Positions 1-11,548 of a stretch of 64,000 nucleotides of DNA are shown piece after piece. The position numbers and the translations under genes were made by a program. The notes below the pieces were generated by a model, which did no database searches, was not told where the DNA came from, and saw only the letters and a list, made by a program, of their open reading frames with translations. The first letter of the stretch is position 1; each line of letters starts with the position of its first letter. The stretch is taken from assembly GCA_905220665.1 (NCBI GenBank), contig CAJNAR010000024.1:174159-238158 (forward strand). Reading direction: 5' to 3'. This DNA comes from Albugo candida. Lineage: Eukaryota; Oomycota; Peronosporomycetes; Albuginales; Albuginaceae.

Positions 1-350
1 CACTTCTTTTGGATCGATAACAATTGTCGGTTGTTTAATCAGCGATCAAAAATTCCGCGAATTCCAGCACTTCTCGTGATATATACCACGTTTTGTGAGC
101 TCTTTCGGTATTTTAGAAGATAGCGTTGCGTTCAAGACGAGCAGTTCAGCGTGCAAAGGTAAAGATCAACTCGCAACGCATGGATCATTCGGTGATAGAC
201 ACGTTATAAGCTCTCACAGGACTGTAGAAACGTCACATGTATGTGTATTTATTTTAGAAGGTATTCAAGATAGCCTAGGCGTCCAGAGAAAGTCACTTCG
301 TCTAATCTTGTGTATCGATACAATCAACTGGAAATCTAACATCTTCACTT
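1..350 (+). mobile_element. 3' end fragment of a LINE
   Basis: The sequence from about position 20 onward matches, with scattered substitutions, the 3' terminal part of the two longer LINE copies in this window (about 26.17-26.58 kb and 50.10-50.64 kb). Shared landmarks are the ttccagcac block near 62, the gcaaaggt block near 153, and the tail with aagatagcctaggc near 267. It is truncated by the window edge and carries no intact frame. The right limit is soft, because similarity fades after about position 330. Confidence 0.7.
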
Positions 351-3300
351 GGGACATCAGGAGACTATTCGAAAGTCTTGCTTGATTAATAAAAACGCGG
401 TACTTACTCAATCACAACGTTACTCGACACTCATCTTGCTATCCAAGGGTAGCTTACGAGCCGGTCCCGACAAATGCATTTCAGTTGCATTGATTAGGTT
501 TCCCCATAAAATTGAAAGGACTGACACATCGAGTACAGCATGTTTTTTCACGAACTTGATCATACATCAAGACAAAAAAATCCTTTAAGCTAGGACCGCG
601 TGTGATGTATCTTCTAATATCTTTGCTACAAGATATATGATGCTTGGTTGATTCTTGCGTCGAAGAAGCTTATGCGACTTTTCGTGCATCGAGAATCTTC
701 AAGACCAAACCAGATGAGCGTATATTTCTTACAAGTTGAGAAATGCGAGCGGTTCTCCAACTTGGTTCACCTTCGGCACATCGATACAAAGGTACAGCTA
801 AGTGAAATACACAAGGCGATTCTCTATCAGCATTACTGCTCTTTTTTTGGTGCTTGAATCTCGTAAAGTCGAGACATATTAGCTCTAAAGAGAGAATATT
901 CTATGACGGTAAGCGGACTTATATCGGAAAGGAGACTGAGCATGATAATATTTCTACAGAATAGTTCGTCATCCAGCTTATTGATGACGATTGGCGGAAA
1001 GGGTACATGTAGGTGAGAAGGTTTTCTTAATTTTGATCACCTAAATAAAAACTTCAGTACGTATGCAAAAGTCGGCGATGACAAATGCGTCAATTAGAAA
1101 GGCTACCTGACGAGCTCCTTAGAACAAAAAAATCAAAATATGCTCGTAAAATTCATGCGTAAAGCTATCTTCTCCTGAGCACTCAATCATTAGAGCAAGA
1201 ACTAAAACTGTCTCGTATCATAAACTACCTACAAGCCTGGATGACCACGTAAACAGCAACTCGTCATTGCATCAACAGACGATAGATAAAAAGCGTTTTT
1301 ACAAATCGATCGAACGAGGTAGTTGCTTAGAAAACCTACGATCCAATTATAACTTCAAGATTAAGAAGTGCCGATCACTCGCCATCAAGAAGGCTAGATC
1401 TATATTCACTTTATACAAACTATACGCCGTCACCATTACCAGCATTATCCAGTGTCACGCAATTTCTAAATTTCCAATTTAATCAGGCCACATGCATGGT
1501 ACGCAAATGCATGGCATCGTCTGTACCACGCATGCATCTGTGGTATATAACATTGGATGCAATCGTTGTAAAGTATCTACCGTTTCTTTTTCCAAATTTT
1601 CCAGAAGCACTTGATATGTTTGAACTATCATTCGCGGAAGAATTGCTTCGTTGATTAAACCTTCGTTCAAAGCTGACTTTTGGAAATTGTATCGACTTTT
1701 TTACTCAGCAAGAGTCTCCTGCCGAACTACTTTCCTCAGATGCTTATTATAATATCAATCATTTCGAAGCTGATCTTTTTAGTGAGCACGATAGTCTGTA
1801 TAATGAAATTAGGCGTTCATAGAAGATTTGTAAAACCCTGATTTATGATTAATAACTAAGACGGCAGCTTCTTCTCAAAAAAAGTTTTTTTATGCATCGT
1901 ATGCTTAAATCGACGCAGTGGATCACTATTGAAAGAGTATGATGATTTGTACCGACCCGAGATGTTTTCGCAAGCATAGTAAGTGACAGAAAGCGTTCGT
2001 ATCGAGCGATTCTAGGCGTTTGGCATCAACTTGATCAATTACGACTCATTTGGGTCGCCCTTTGTCGCGTCTGGTTGGAACGTGAAGTCCGCTCGAAGCG
2101 AAATTGATTTCAAAAAAAGAAAGAGGCAGTCCTGTTTTGCATAGATAATCGCTCAAGACACCACAAACCAGAACGCGCACTATGTGACCACTTACCAGAG
2201 ATTGCCAGCATTAGATGAATCCTTTATTTATTTTTTATAGAGTCGGAAGATTCATAAACTTCACGCTACTATCGGAATGATCCGAGATAAGCCATTGCTA
2301 GCCCAAAACGTGATTAAAGCGCAATATATCTTTCCAATGAGACGAAAAATGTCAAAAGAAATTTTTCACATGAAAGTAAAAGAAGATAACTAGAGGCGCA
2401 ATAATATATGGCTGCGGTTCGGCAGCATTTGTATTCATATTCTATAGGATATATGGAAGCTCAGTCACACACCACATTAAATAATTTTGCTTCCTGAATT
2501 TACACAGAATGGTGAATGGCAGTCACAAAGTTAGGCGACTCATGGAACTGGATGTGTATGCTCTTTTTGTTTTGTTTAGCTGGCCGCAAAACGAGCTCGC
2601 TTTGAGTGAAAGTCTATGCTTGGGTGTCGTGCTGTCTGAATCTTACGGTTCGGGCAGTCTCCTGGAATGCAGTGGTCTTCGTACATTGTCTTCAAGTTGT
2701 AGAGAGGAGGCAAGGAATGAAGGAAGCTGGCCACTTCATCTCGCAATGGGACCAGGATACCCCAGCTAGCACCTCGATACGTTCAGTTGAATCTCGATTG
2801 TTTTAACGCACGTGTGATGTAACTCTTTCCTGTTTCTAGTGGTGAGTTATTGAGAATCATTGTTATATGTGGCGATGAGTACTAGGTCAGATGAAGCATT
2901 CGCAGTTTGTCAACTCAGTCGAATTTTGGAGAATACAAGCTCAGAACATAATAATGCTAAAAGAGCTTGTGGAGACGAATGATGGACATAGTTGTGTCGA
3001 ACGACGATATTTGCCGTGAAGTTGACCATCCAATGCCTCCATCGAATTTAAAAAGATTTTTTCCTTAGCTGATGTTTCCTGATTCATAGTGTATCGTAGC
3101 TCATGTCACTATATACTTTTTTTTCGCATCGTTGCACCATGATAAAGAGTAATAATTATCGCTGCTTTGCGTTGATGGAAAGCATGGAAAGCACTACAGT
3201 GATTTTCACTTGGATAGATTCAATTCATCAGGTCAATATTCTGAATTTTGTGCAACAGATCTTCTCAATGAAAATCTGCCGCCAAAACCCTGTGCGACGA

Positions 3301-3360
3301 ATGCAATATGCAACTCTTATAAGATGATACCAAAGCCGTCAATTCAGTCTGCATAAATTC
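351..3360. other. gene-poor degenerate sequence
   Basis: No open frame above about 90 codons, no recognisable domain and no clear repeat was seen in this 3 kb. The short frames present show no motif and overlap one another in different frames. It probably represents decayed intergenic or transposon sequence. Confidence 0.5.
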
Positions 3361-3399
3361 AGGGAGCTGCTAACCGGACACTCCCCCTCTCCTTACATA

Positions 3400-4269
3400 T
3401 GTTTATATATTTTGTAGAAACCCCCCTTATTTGGGTTAATAAATAGATAGCATATACTAAACGGGACACCCCTTACCCTATGCAGCACATATATGCTACA
3501 TGACCACGGCCTCTTCTCCACCTTAACGTCTTCCTGTTGGAATATATTCGATTGGTGGCCGCGCGACAATGAAATAGTTCAACGACGGGCGACTCCACCT
3601 GCCCATTGCTTGCGGAGGAATCTGGCGGTATCAGAACAACCAGCCAAATCGTGAGCAAGCGCAATGTAAGTCAACAGCACTCATGCACGCGAGTTTGTCT
3701 CAAAATCCCTTTGATACTTTCATCTGCCGTTTTTCCAGATTCATCCCATCAATGACAATTATCAATAGCGAATAAAAATGCAAAAGTGCAAGAAATAGGC
3801 GTTGAGGTAAGCCACAATGATTCGTGTATGATTTCTTCTTACCGTTTTTTTTAGGCTATTGCAATTGATAGCGGTTCCGGCGACGATGGGTTGCTTGCCC
3901 AAGAATTCCGCGCGGAATTGTTGACCCAACTGGGAGCCTTAAATGCAAACGAGTAGATAGGTATCAGCGGGTGGGAATTAGGAGTGTACAGGCTATGGAG
4001 AATTTATCCGTCGCTCTTATTTCATTTTCATGATAACCTTTCCCATTCATTACACACACTTTCAAACCAATCAGTAAATCAACCATAGATTCAGCAGTCA
4101 TAGCATTTTATTATCTAAAGCATACGTCGATCGAAATTCTTGTCAACTCATCTCCCTTTAGCAAAACTGAAACGCTTAACTCAGCACATAAGTAAACCAA
4201 GCATCACAAAGTATTGACTCATATTTGATTATAGTGGGGGTGTTTATCAAAATATATATGGGATTAAAA
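3400..4269. other. non-coding stretch inside the transposon island
   Basis: Between the outer TIR and the first MULE no gene is supported. A short tract at about 4215-4240 (gattatagtgggggtg) resembles the terminus of the short element at 6982-7775, so a fragment of that family may lie here. Confidence 0.35.
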
Positions 4270-4395
4270 AAGGGGTTATAAAAAATATACACCAAGATAA
4301 ATGAAAAATAAAATAAAAATACCACAAGATTGAATAATAAAAAAAATGTACCAAGGATGTGTACTATACGTACGAATATACACATGCCTGGGATC
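4270..4395 (+). repeat. left TIR of MULE copy 1
   Basis: It pairs with 6847-6971 in inverted orientation with only one or two length differences in homopolymers. It contains repeated AT-rich stretches and the block tactatacgtacgaatata near the inner end. Confidence 0.88.
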
Positions 4396-4907
4396 ATAGA
4401 GAAATATGGATTTTTGGCGTTGATATTCATACAAATTCGTCATAACGATATGAGGGAGTTTTAGCATTCGCGGTGGTCCGGTGGTGTCAGATCGGTTTAT
4501 GTATCCATAGGTCACTGGATTGTTCACCATGAGGATTGTTGACAAGCAATTACCATTGCCACAGAATACAGACCTTCTACGACACAATCATCATTATACT
4601 GTGTTAACGCAGGGAGACCGACTATGTCGTGAATGTAGCAAAACTAACTGTCAGTATGCTAAATGCTTCGATCAAGTCACGCAGCGAAAATGTCTTTCCA
4701 GTGAATAATCACTCTGTAAGACTGTACCATTTCCGTCTTCTGCTTTTCAGACGATATTTGGCCAATATCCCATTCTGTTTACTCTATGATCCTCAGAGCT
4801 GTAATTTGTGTAATACTGCCATGTGGCAGACCTTTGATGTCCTACCCCCGCTACCTCTTACTGGCCACACATCACCATTTGTGATTCTGCGCATTTCAAC
4901 ACCAGCG

Positions 4908-6659
4908 ATGGAAAGCGACGACGAGCAACAGCAAACTAGCAGCTTCTTCGAGGACAGGTGTTACGCTAATAAAAGCTATATCATTCAAGCAGTAGTTGAG
5001 TTCAACCGAAAGTGCAACCGTCCGTTTCGTGTGGTGTCAAGTGATAAACGGCGTTACAAAGCAGTGTGCACACAACATGGCTGTTTCTTCGTTGTGCAGT
5101 TTGCCTTTTCGCAAACATTCATCCCTCCAACAAAGTTTGCTTTGCACTCCTGTCAAGTATCCGAATCGTCCAAGGCGTCTCGTAGATATGCAACTGCGAA
5201 ACAAATTGCTGTAAACCCTGCTGTCAGAGATATGGCCATGACCTCCGCAGGAAAGTGACACCCGTGATGATCCAAATGAAGTTGAAGAACGAAGGGATTT
5301 CTGCCACCTATATGAACTGTGTTCATGCTCTCAAAAGGTTGAAGCTCGAGTTATTCGGAAGTGATATTGAGCAATACAGCCTCATTCCATCCTACATGGC
5401 TGAACTGAAGATTCGAGGTCACGAAGCCAAGCTTGATATCGTGGATAATGAATTTATGCGGTTGAGTGTCATTTTCCGAGAAGGGCTTCAAGCATATAAG
5501 CCATACAGTGAGCGTAGGGTATCCGTGGATGGCACATTTATGAAGACGTCAGTCGTTGGGATTCTCCTTGTAGCGTGCTTTCGAAATGGAAACAACGAGA
5601 ACCAAATTATCGGAGTCGGGCTCGTATCGGTGGAGAATGAAGATAACTGGACCTGGTTTTTGAAGTTCCTACTCTCCCACCTCCAGCCAACTCCAGCATT
5701 CGTGATATCGGATAGGGACAAGGGACTTATGAAAGCTATGCAGACAACGGCACCAGACGTCCCACACTTTTTTTGCTTTCGGCATTTGATGGAGAATTTT
5801 AACAAGAAATACAAGTCCAAGATGTTGAAGAATTTGGCGTGGATATTGGCTCGCTCACGGACAACTGTGGAGTACGAGAAGGCGGTAGCGAATATCGCCA
5901 GTTTGGACAGCAGTGCGTCGGCGTGGCTTCAGGAGGTTGGCCGTGAAAAATGGTCAACAGCTTACTCACCATGTCCAAGATACAACACTTTGACATCAAA
6001 TAACGTGGAAGCGGTAAACAGCGTGTTCAAGGGAATTGGAAGCCTTCCTGTCATCGACTGCTTAATGGGGATCGAGCGTTACGTGGCGTGCAAGTGGGCT
6101 GAAAACGTTAGCAAAGGGAAAGGGTGGGGAGTACTAACTCCATATGCATCGCGCAAGGTGGATAAAATACTGGCCGCTGCGAAGTGGGGTGAAATTGATG
6201 AATGCTCGACCCCATGCTTCATCGTCGCAATCCGTTCAGGTGTGGGGAATATCCCGGTGAAGTTTGCAGTTCAATTCTGTGATAAAGTTGTACGATGCTC
6301 GTGTGGTTACTTCGAAGATGTTGGCTCGCCTTGCGTTCATGCACTACTAGCACTGAGGCATTATCGAAAAATTGCCCAACATGGTCACGTATTTTCACGA
6401 CTCCTGGAAATCATCGACATTTGCAGCCGCCTATTCTGAGAGATCCGAAGATAAAATATTGCCGCTCGTGCTAAAAGATGTCCTTACAAGAGGTGTGTGC
6501 AACGCTCCATCTATTTCGAAAAAAAGAGGGCGCCCAAAGAAGAAGCGGATCCCATCACAACAAGCTACTGAGAAAATTGAAAAGCGCCAAACCAGAAGAT
6601 GTGGAACGTGCAACCATTTTGGTCACAATCGTAGGACCTGTCCGATCAGGGACGTATGA
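4908..6659 (+). pseudogene. MULE transposase with SWIM zinc finger, two single-base frameshifts
   Basis: Starts at ATG 4908 (MESDDEQQQ); the decayed copy at 7870 begins the same way. An N-terminal DNA-binding region is followed by a DDE core. The first Asp lies in SVDGTFMKT, the second in FVISDRDKGL, and the catalytic Glu in SNNVEAVNSVF. Next come a SWIM zinc finger (CSCGYF...CVHALL), an AT-hook (KKRGRPKKKR) and a C-terminal zinc knuckle (CGTCNHFGHNRRTC). Two breaks split it: one near 5250, and one near 6370 where a run of A is one base shorter than in copy 2. Corrected length would be near 580 residues, normal for the family. The function would be cut-and-paste transposition in the nucleus. 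The frameshifts make this copy presumably inactive; sequencing error in an A run is an alternative for the second. Confidence 0.88.
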
Positions 6660-6846
6660 TTGTATGCTTCGTTGTCTCTACTACATAGTGCATATTGATC
6701 AGAGGTTTTTCATCCAAGACTGGGTTTTCCTCGCTATAAACGCAGAAAAATATTCAGAAATGCGGATGGTTCGAGACAAGTGAGTACGTTTCTTCGTACT
6801 ATGATATAGCTGAATTGAGAAGAATTACGTGGAAATCATCCTGTTA

Positions 6847-6971
6847 GATCCCAGGCATGTGTATATTCGTACGTATAGTACACATCCTTGGTACATTTTT
6901 TTATTATTCAATCTTGTGGTATTTTTATTTTATTTTTCATTTATCTTGGTGTATATTTTTTATAACCCCTT
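6847..6971 (-). repeat. right TIR of MULE copy 1
   Basis: Inverted complement of 4270-4395. It is followed within ten bases by the end of the short element at 6982. Confidence 0.88.
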
Positions 6972-6981
6972 AAAAAAAACA

Positions 6982-7775
6982 GGGAGCGCCTATAATCACA
7001 CCCCCCTTTAACTATTCTCACCCCCCATTCAGGAGCCCATAAAATCATTCCGTATCAATTTCCACCAATCACGTAATTATTATGATATGTTTGTCATACT
7101 TTGTTGCGTCTGTGTTATCGTTTTGAATTCAAGGACCCTGCTCAGCCTGCTAGCTTTTGGTTGTAGCCAAAAGTCGATATCCTGCTCACATATTGCAAAA
7201 TATAATGGTGCTTCCTATCTCTGCTTATTCTCATTCGTTTATCGAGTACTCATCATGTTGCTGTAAGTAAGGCTTTTGGATAATAGCATCGATGTATAAT
7301 TCTTTACTTCATCCTTTTAAGCCTTCGAGTAGCGATGCGTTGCTACTTATGCTTCAATGTCAATAACTTGGAATGACGTAGCCATGGTATCCACTTCGTA
7401 CCATCTGACTGTTGCAAAATTGCACTATATTTATCTGTCAAATGATCGGATTTTATTGCCGTTGGATCAAATAGGACTTGGAAAGAATAAATTGTGTATT
7501 GCTATATTATGATTTTCATCTATTTAACTTCGGAAATACTCATCGAGATTGCCATTGCTTTAGCGAATAGCTCTTGCTTCTCGTTCATGAAGTCACCATG
7601 GACTGACTATTCGCTGATATGCTCCAATTCTTCTGAGTCTATTGTTTGAACGAGTTTGTGATGAATGAATGATTGCTAATTGTCACGTGATTGGTGGAAA
7701 TTGATACGGAATGATATTGCATTGGGAGGGGTGTGTGAGAATAGTTAAAGGAAGGGGGTGATTATAGGCGCTCCC
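6982..7775. mobile_element. 794-bp non-autonomous TIR element (family A, copy 1)
   Basis: It begins gggagcgcctataatcac and ends gtgattataggcgctccc. Inverted similarity extends about 100 bp inward, including a conserved aatttccaccaatcacgt block and its complement. No coding capacity is visible. A second, inverted and 3'-truncated copy with the same interior lies at 45425-46152, which shows that this is a mobile family rather than a local palindrome. It separates MULE copy 1 from MULE copy 2. Confidence 0.8.
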
Positions 7776-9640
7776 AGAAAATATACCAATTTGATAAATA
7801 AATAAATAAAATTACCAAGTGAGTTTACTATACGTAAGGATATAAACATTGCACACTTCAATATCATCGATGGAAAGCGACGAAACAAATTAGCAGCAGC
7901 TTCTTTCGATAACAAAGTCACGACAATAAAAGGGACGTAATTCAAGCAGTAATTGACTACAGCCGAGAATGTAACCGTCCGTTTCTTGTGGTATCAAGTG
8001 ACAAGCGTTATGAAGCATTGTCACACAACATGAATGTTTCTTTGTTGTGCAGTTTGCCTTTTCACAGACAATCAGCCCTCCAACAAAGTTTGTTTTGCCG
8101 TCCTGTCAAGTATCCTATTCGCCAAAAGCGTCTCGTACATATAAGTCCTGCAGCCAGAGATATGGCCATAATCTCCAGTAGGAAAGTGACTACGGTGATG
8201 ATGCAAACGAAGGTATACTGCCACATATATGAACTGTGCTCATTCACTCAAAATTTTGAAGCTTAATGTATACGGAAGTGATATTATTCTATCCTGCACC
8301 AAGCATTGTGCATCGTAAATAATGGTTTCATGCGGTTGAGTATCAATTTCTGGAAGGGTTGAAGCATGTAAGTCATAGGGAGCGTGGGATATCCGTGGAC
8401 GGCAAATTTGTAAAGACATCAATCGGTGGGATCCTCCTTGTTGCGTGCTTTCAAAATGGAAACAGCTCGATCCAAATTATCGGAGTTGAGCTTGATTCGG
8501 TGGAGAATGAAGATAAGTGGAGCTGGTTTTTGAAGCTCCTACTCTCTCACCTCCAGGCATCTCCAGCATTCGTGATATTGGATAGAGAAAAGAGACTTGT
8601 ATGAGCCATGCATACATCGCCCAGACGTCCCACAGTTTTTCTGCTTCCGGCATTTGATGGAAAATTTCAACAAGAAATACAAGTCCAAGCTGTTGAAGAA
8701 TTTGGCGTGGATATTGGCTTGTTCACGAACAACGGTGAAGCACGAGAGGGTGAAAGCGAATATCGCCAATTTGAACAGCAGTGCGCTGGTGTAGTTTCAG
8801 GAGATTGGTCGTGAAAATTGGCTAACAGCTTACTCACTATGTGCAAGATGCAACACTTTGACATCAAACAACGTGGAGTCGGTAAGTAGCCTGTTGTAGG
8901 GAATCTAGGGTCTACCTATCGTCGACTGCATAGCGTGTGAGTGGGATGAAAATACCAGCAAAGTGAAATGATAGAGATTACTAACCATATATGCATAAAA
9001 AAAGGTGGGTAAAACAATGGCCGCTGCGAGGTGGGGTGAAATTGATGAATGCTCGCCCTATTGCTCCATCGTCGCAATCCGCTCAGAAATGGGGAGTATT
9101 CCGGTGAAGTTTGCAATTCAATTCCGTGATAGAGCTGTGCTGTGCTCGTGTGGTTACTTGGAAGATGTTGGCTCGAATTGCATTCATGCATTACTAGAAC
9201 TGAAGCATTCCAAAAAATTGCCCAACATGGTTACGTATTTCATCAATCTTGGAAATCATCGACATTTACCGCCACATATTCTAAGAGATCCGAGGGATAC
9301 ATGATTCAAATAGTCCTAAAAATTGTTCTTACGAGAGGTGTGTGCAACGCTCCATCTATTTTGAGAAGAAAGGGTTCCCAAAGAAGAAGGGGATTAAATC
9401 GCAAAAAGCTACTGAAAAAATGGAAAAGCGCCGAAGGAGATATGGAATGTGCAACCAATTTGGCCATAATCATAGGACCTGTGCAATAAGGGACGCATAT
9501 TGGTATGCTTTATCCTTACTAGATAGTGCATTATTGATCAGAGGTTTTTCATCCAAGCCTGGATTTTCTCGTTATAATCCTACGCATTTGTACATCCGTT
9601 CGTATAGTATACATACTTGGTATATTTTTGTAATTGATTT
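7776..9640 (+). mobile_element. decayed MULE (copy 2)
   Basis: This is a diverged relative of copy 1 in the same orientation. AT-rich inverted ends are recognisable: the left carries taccaagtgagtttactatacg (7823-7844), and the right carries tatagtatacatacttggta (9603-9622). It is shorter than copy 1 because it lacks the 0.5-kb stretch upstream of the transposase. Its flanks are the short element at 6982-7775 and a TIR element from 9642. Confidence 0.75.
7870..9495 (+). pseudogene. MULE transposase remnant, many stops and frameshifts
   Basis: It aligns along its length with the transposase at 4908-6659 but is interrupted by numerous stops, the first only seven codons after the ATG. Recognisable blocks include SVDGKFVKTS, FVILDREKRLV, SNNVESV (around the catalytic Glu), the SWIM zinc finger (CSCGYLEDVGSNCIHALL) and a zinc knuckle (CNQFGHNHRTC). 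Clearly inactive and older than copy 1. Confidence 0.82.
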
Positions 9641-9737
9641 AGGGAACCGCTAATCAGCCCCAGCCTCCATAAATTGATAGATGGGTGGCCTCTGATTGGT
9701 TGGAACAAATATAACAGAGTAAATGAAATAAAATTAG

Positions 9738-10442
9738 GAGAATCGTTATCCAGCCCCACCCTTCATATATTTATGGGATTCGGGGCCTCTGATTGGTCTG
9801 AATAGATGCAACGGAATAAAATACAATAAAATCACACTTCAACTCATCAGACTCAACTTTTAGCAATGCATGCCACCTTCGCTGCTTCGATGAGCTACCT
9901 TGAGACAACTTGGCTGGTTTACAAGGAGAGTTTTTTGCTATCCTACGCAATAAGCGCCATATGGACATGTACTAACATTTTGGGTGGAGAGCGTCCATGC
10001 TGCTCTCAAAAAATGAATCTTTGTGTCAACAGGAATTTGATTTGTATGCTAATTATGCTGGAAAGAGTTATATTTATCTGACAATTCATTTATTGCAGGT
10101 GATCTGATCTGTTCGCCTTGCTTGCGAAGGCCAGCTTGCTGCCATTGTGCAGTAAAATGCAAAGCAGCATTAATAGCACCAACAACATCTGCAGCAGTTT
10201 TTTTAGATATAGACCTAGCCAATCTTGATATTGTAAAACCGCTTTTTTGGAACATATATTCAAATAAGTGTACTCTTTTTAGCCAATCATGACTCGTAAT
10301 CATAGCTTAGAGTGCTGTATTTAAGGGTGAGGGCTGGTTAGCGACTCGCTTATTATTTTTTATTCCGTTGCATGTAGTAAGACCAATCAAAGGCCACAAT
10401 TACCATTAATTTATGGAGGGTGGGGGCTGAATAACGATTCCC
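9738..10442. mobile_element. TIR element (family B), inner copy
   Basis: Ends are ggagaatcgttatccagccc on the left and gggctgaataacgattccc on the right, with inverted similarity for about 85 bp, including tgcaacggaataaaata and its complement. Internal sequence is non-coding as far as I can tell. An 84-codon minus-strand frame at 10049-10303 has protein-like composition but no motif I recognise. Confidence 0.6.
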
Positions 10443-10457
10443 ATGGTTTTATTTTTT

Positions 10458-11365
10458 GGGTATTGATATCCCGACAACTTTTTTAGATTACAACATGCCT
10501 AGTTAAATTATTACTCTCACAACTTTTTCTTTTCTGCAAAATACATACATGATGTTACATTTCTAACTAATTACATCCTTACACACCCTAAATTGATGCT
10601 CCAACAGCTCCAGTCAAGAATTATTTGTGATTGGCTAATACACAGAACGTTTTATGTGTGATAGGCTATTACTTCTGACAATTTCCATTTGACACATAGC
10701 ATTTGAGCATCAGACACAGGAAAATGCCGGGCAGCAATTGCGGAAAATCGGTCATAACATGCGGTCTTGCGGAATTTCGGTTACAACGTTAGATTCAGAA
10801 CAAGCTTTAGTGAAAAATTAGATATTTTTCCTTCCCACAATTTTTTCATAACACATTTTATTTTCGGCCGTTACTTTATAATTACTGTTGCATCTTTACG
10901 ACGCATTATAGCTCAACAAACTGTCGATAAATCGTCTATTAATGGTGAGTGTTTAGCTCAGCTGAAGGTATCTATACTACTAGATTGTCCTTCAACGTAA
11001 ATGACTTCTATTACTTGAAAATATAAACTTATTTATTTTTCATAATAGTTGGGGGAGTAATAATTTGAGTAGGCATGACGTAATCTAAATTAAAATAAAT
11101 GTAATTTAAAAAAAAAGTTGTCGGGATATCGAAACGATTATTTATTGTGACAAAATAATTGAGTAGGCATAACGTAATCTAGATTAAAAATAAGTCTAGT
11201 TTAAAAAAAAAGTTGTCGGGATATCCAAACCATTATTTATTGTTACAAAAAAGTTGTGGGAGTAATAATTTAAGTAGGCATGATGTAATTTAAAATGAAA
11301 AATAAAAATGTAATTAAAAAAAAGTTGTCGGGATATCAAAAATAGCTGTCGGGATATTGATACCC
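10458..11365. mobile_element. 908-bp TIR element with 8-bp target-site duplication
   Basis: It begins gggtattgatatcccgacaa and ends tgtcgggatattgataccc. Both flanks carry the same eight bases, tatttttt (10450-10457 and 11366-11373). An 8-bp duplication is typical of hAT-type and P-type elements, but the duplication is low-complexity, so the class is tentative. The right third holds three imperfect copies of a ~100-bp unit containing gttgtcgggatatc. No transposase is present. Confidence 0.6.
11040..11365. repeat. imperfect ~100-bp direct repeats in the 908-bp element
   Basis: Three consecutive copies each contain gtaggcat(g/a)a(c/t)gtaat followed by an A-rich tract and gttgtcgggatatc. The same motifs appear once in inverted orientation at the left end of the element (10460-10540). 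These subterminal repeats are presumably transposase-binding sites. Confidence 0.65.
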
Positions 11366-11548
11366 TATTTTTTATTATGATATCTTAATTTAAACTAATC
11401 AGAAGCCACGCTTTTCATCAATTCATGGAGACTGGGGGCTGAATAACGGCTCCCATATTTTTTATATTCCCAATATATATATATAATCACATGTAAGGAG
11501 AGGGGGGGTCCGGTTAGCAAAGAGGTTGTGTCCGGATAGCAGCTCCCT

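Larger units (their letters stand above)
4270..6971 (+). mobile_element. Mutator-like element (MULE copy 1), nearly intact
   Basis: Long terminal inverted repeats of about 125 bp (4270-4395 and 6847-6971) are almost perfect complements. They enclose one transposase gene in plus orientation. Each TIR is AT-rich and ends aaggggttata at the outer edge and cctgggatc at the inner edge. The element lies directly beside a short inverted-repeat element at 6982. A 0.5-kb stretch between the left TIR and the transposase start (about 4396-4880) has no counterpart in the related copy at 7.8-9.6 kb. No clean 9-bp duplication could be read at the ends. Confidence 0.85.
9642..11454. mobile_element. TIR element (family B), outer copy
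   Basis: The left end gggaaccgctaatcagcccc and the right end ggggctgaataacggctccc are inverted complements with mismatches. Similarity continues inward through a cctctgattggtt-type block. It contains a second, closely related element (9738-10442) and an unrelated 908-bp element (10458-11365). No transposase frame is seen, so it is non-autonomous. No target-site duplication could be confirmed. Confidence 0.6.
3361..11548. mobile_element. outer boundary of a nested transposon island (TIR pair)
   Basis: The left border at 3361 begins agggagctgctaaccggac and continues into a ccccctctccttacat block. The right border, 11488-11548, is its inverted complement (atgtaaggagagg..., then tccggatagcagctccct). 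The two ends face each other 8.2 kb apart and enclose every MULE and short TIR element listed below. This suggests an old TIR element that has served as an insertion hotspot. No matching target-site duplication is visible (flanks are AT-rich but not identical), so two unrelated family members is the alternative. Confidence 0.4.

Noticed and set aside
2509..2806. Overlapping 86- and 66-codon plus-strand frames
   Set aside because: Two overlapping frames without motif, start context or homologous copy; indistinguishable from chance.
4176..4587. Hydrophobic minus-strand frames over the left MULE TIR as membrane proteins
   Set aside because: They are translations of the AT-rich terminal inverted repeat and appear again at the right TIR.
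10049..10303. 84-codon minus-strand frame as a gene
   Set aside because: It lies inside a short non-autonomous TIR element, has no recognised motif and no paralogue in the window.
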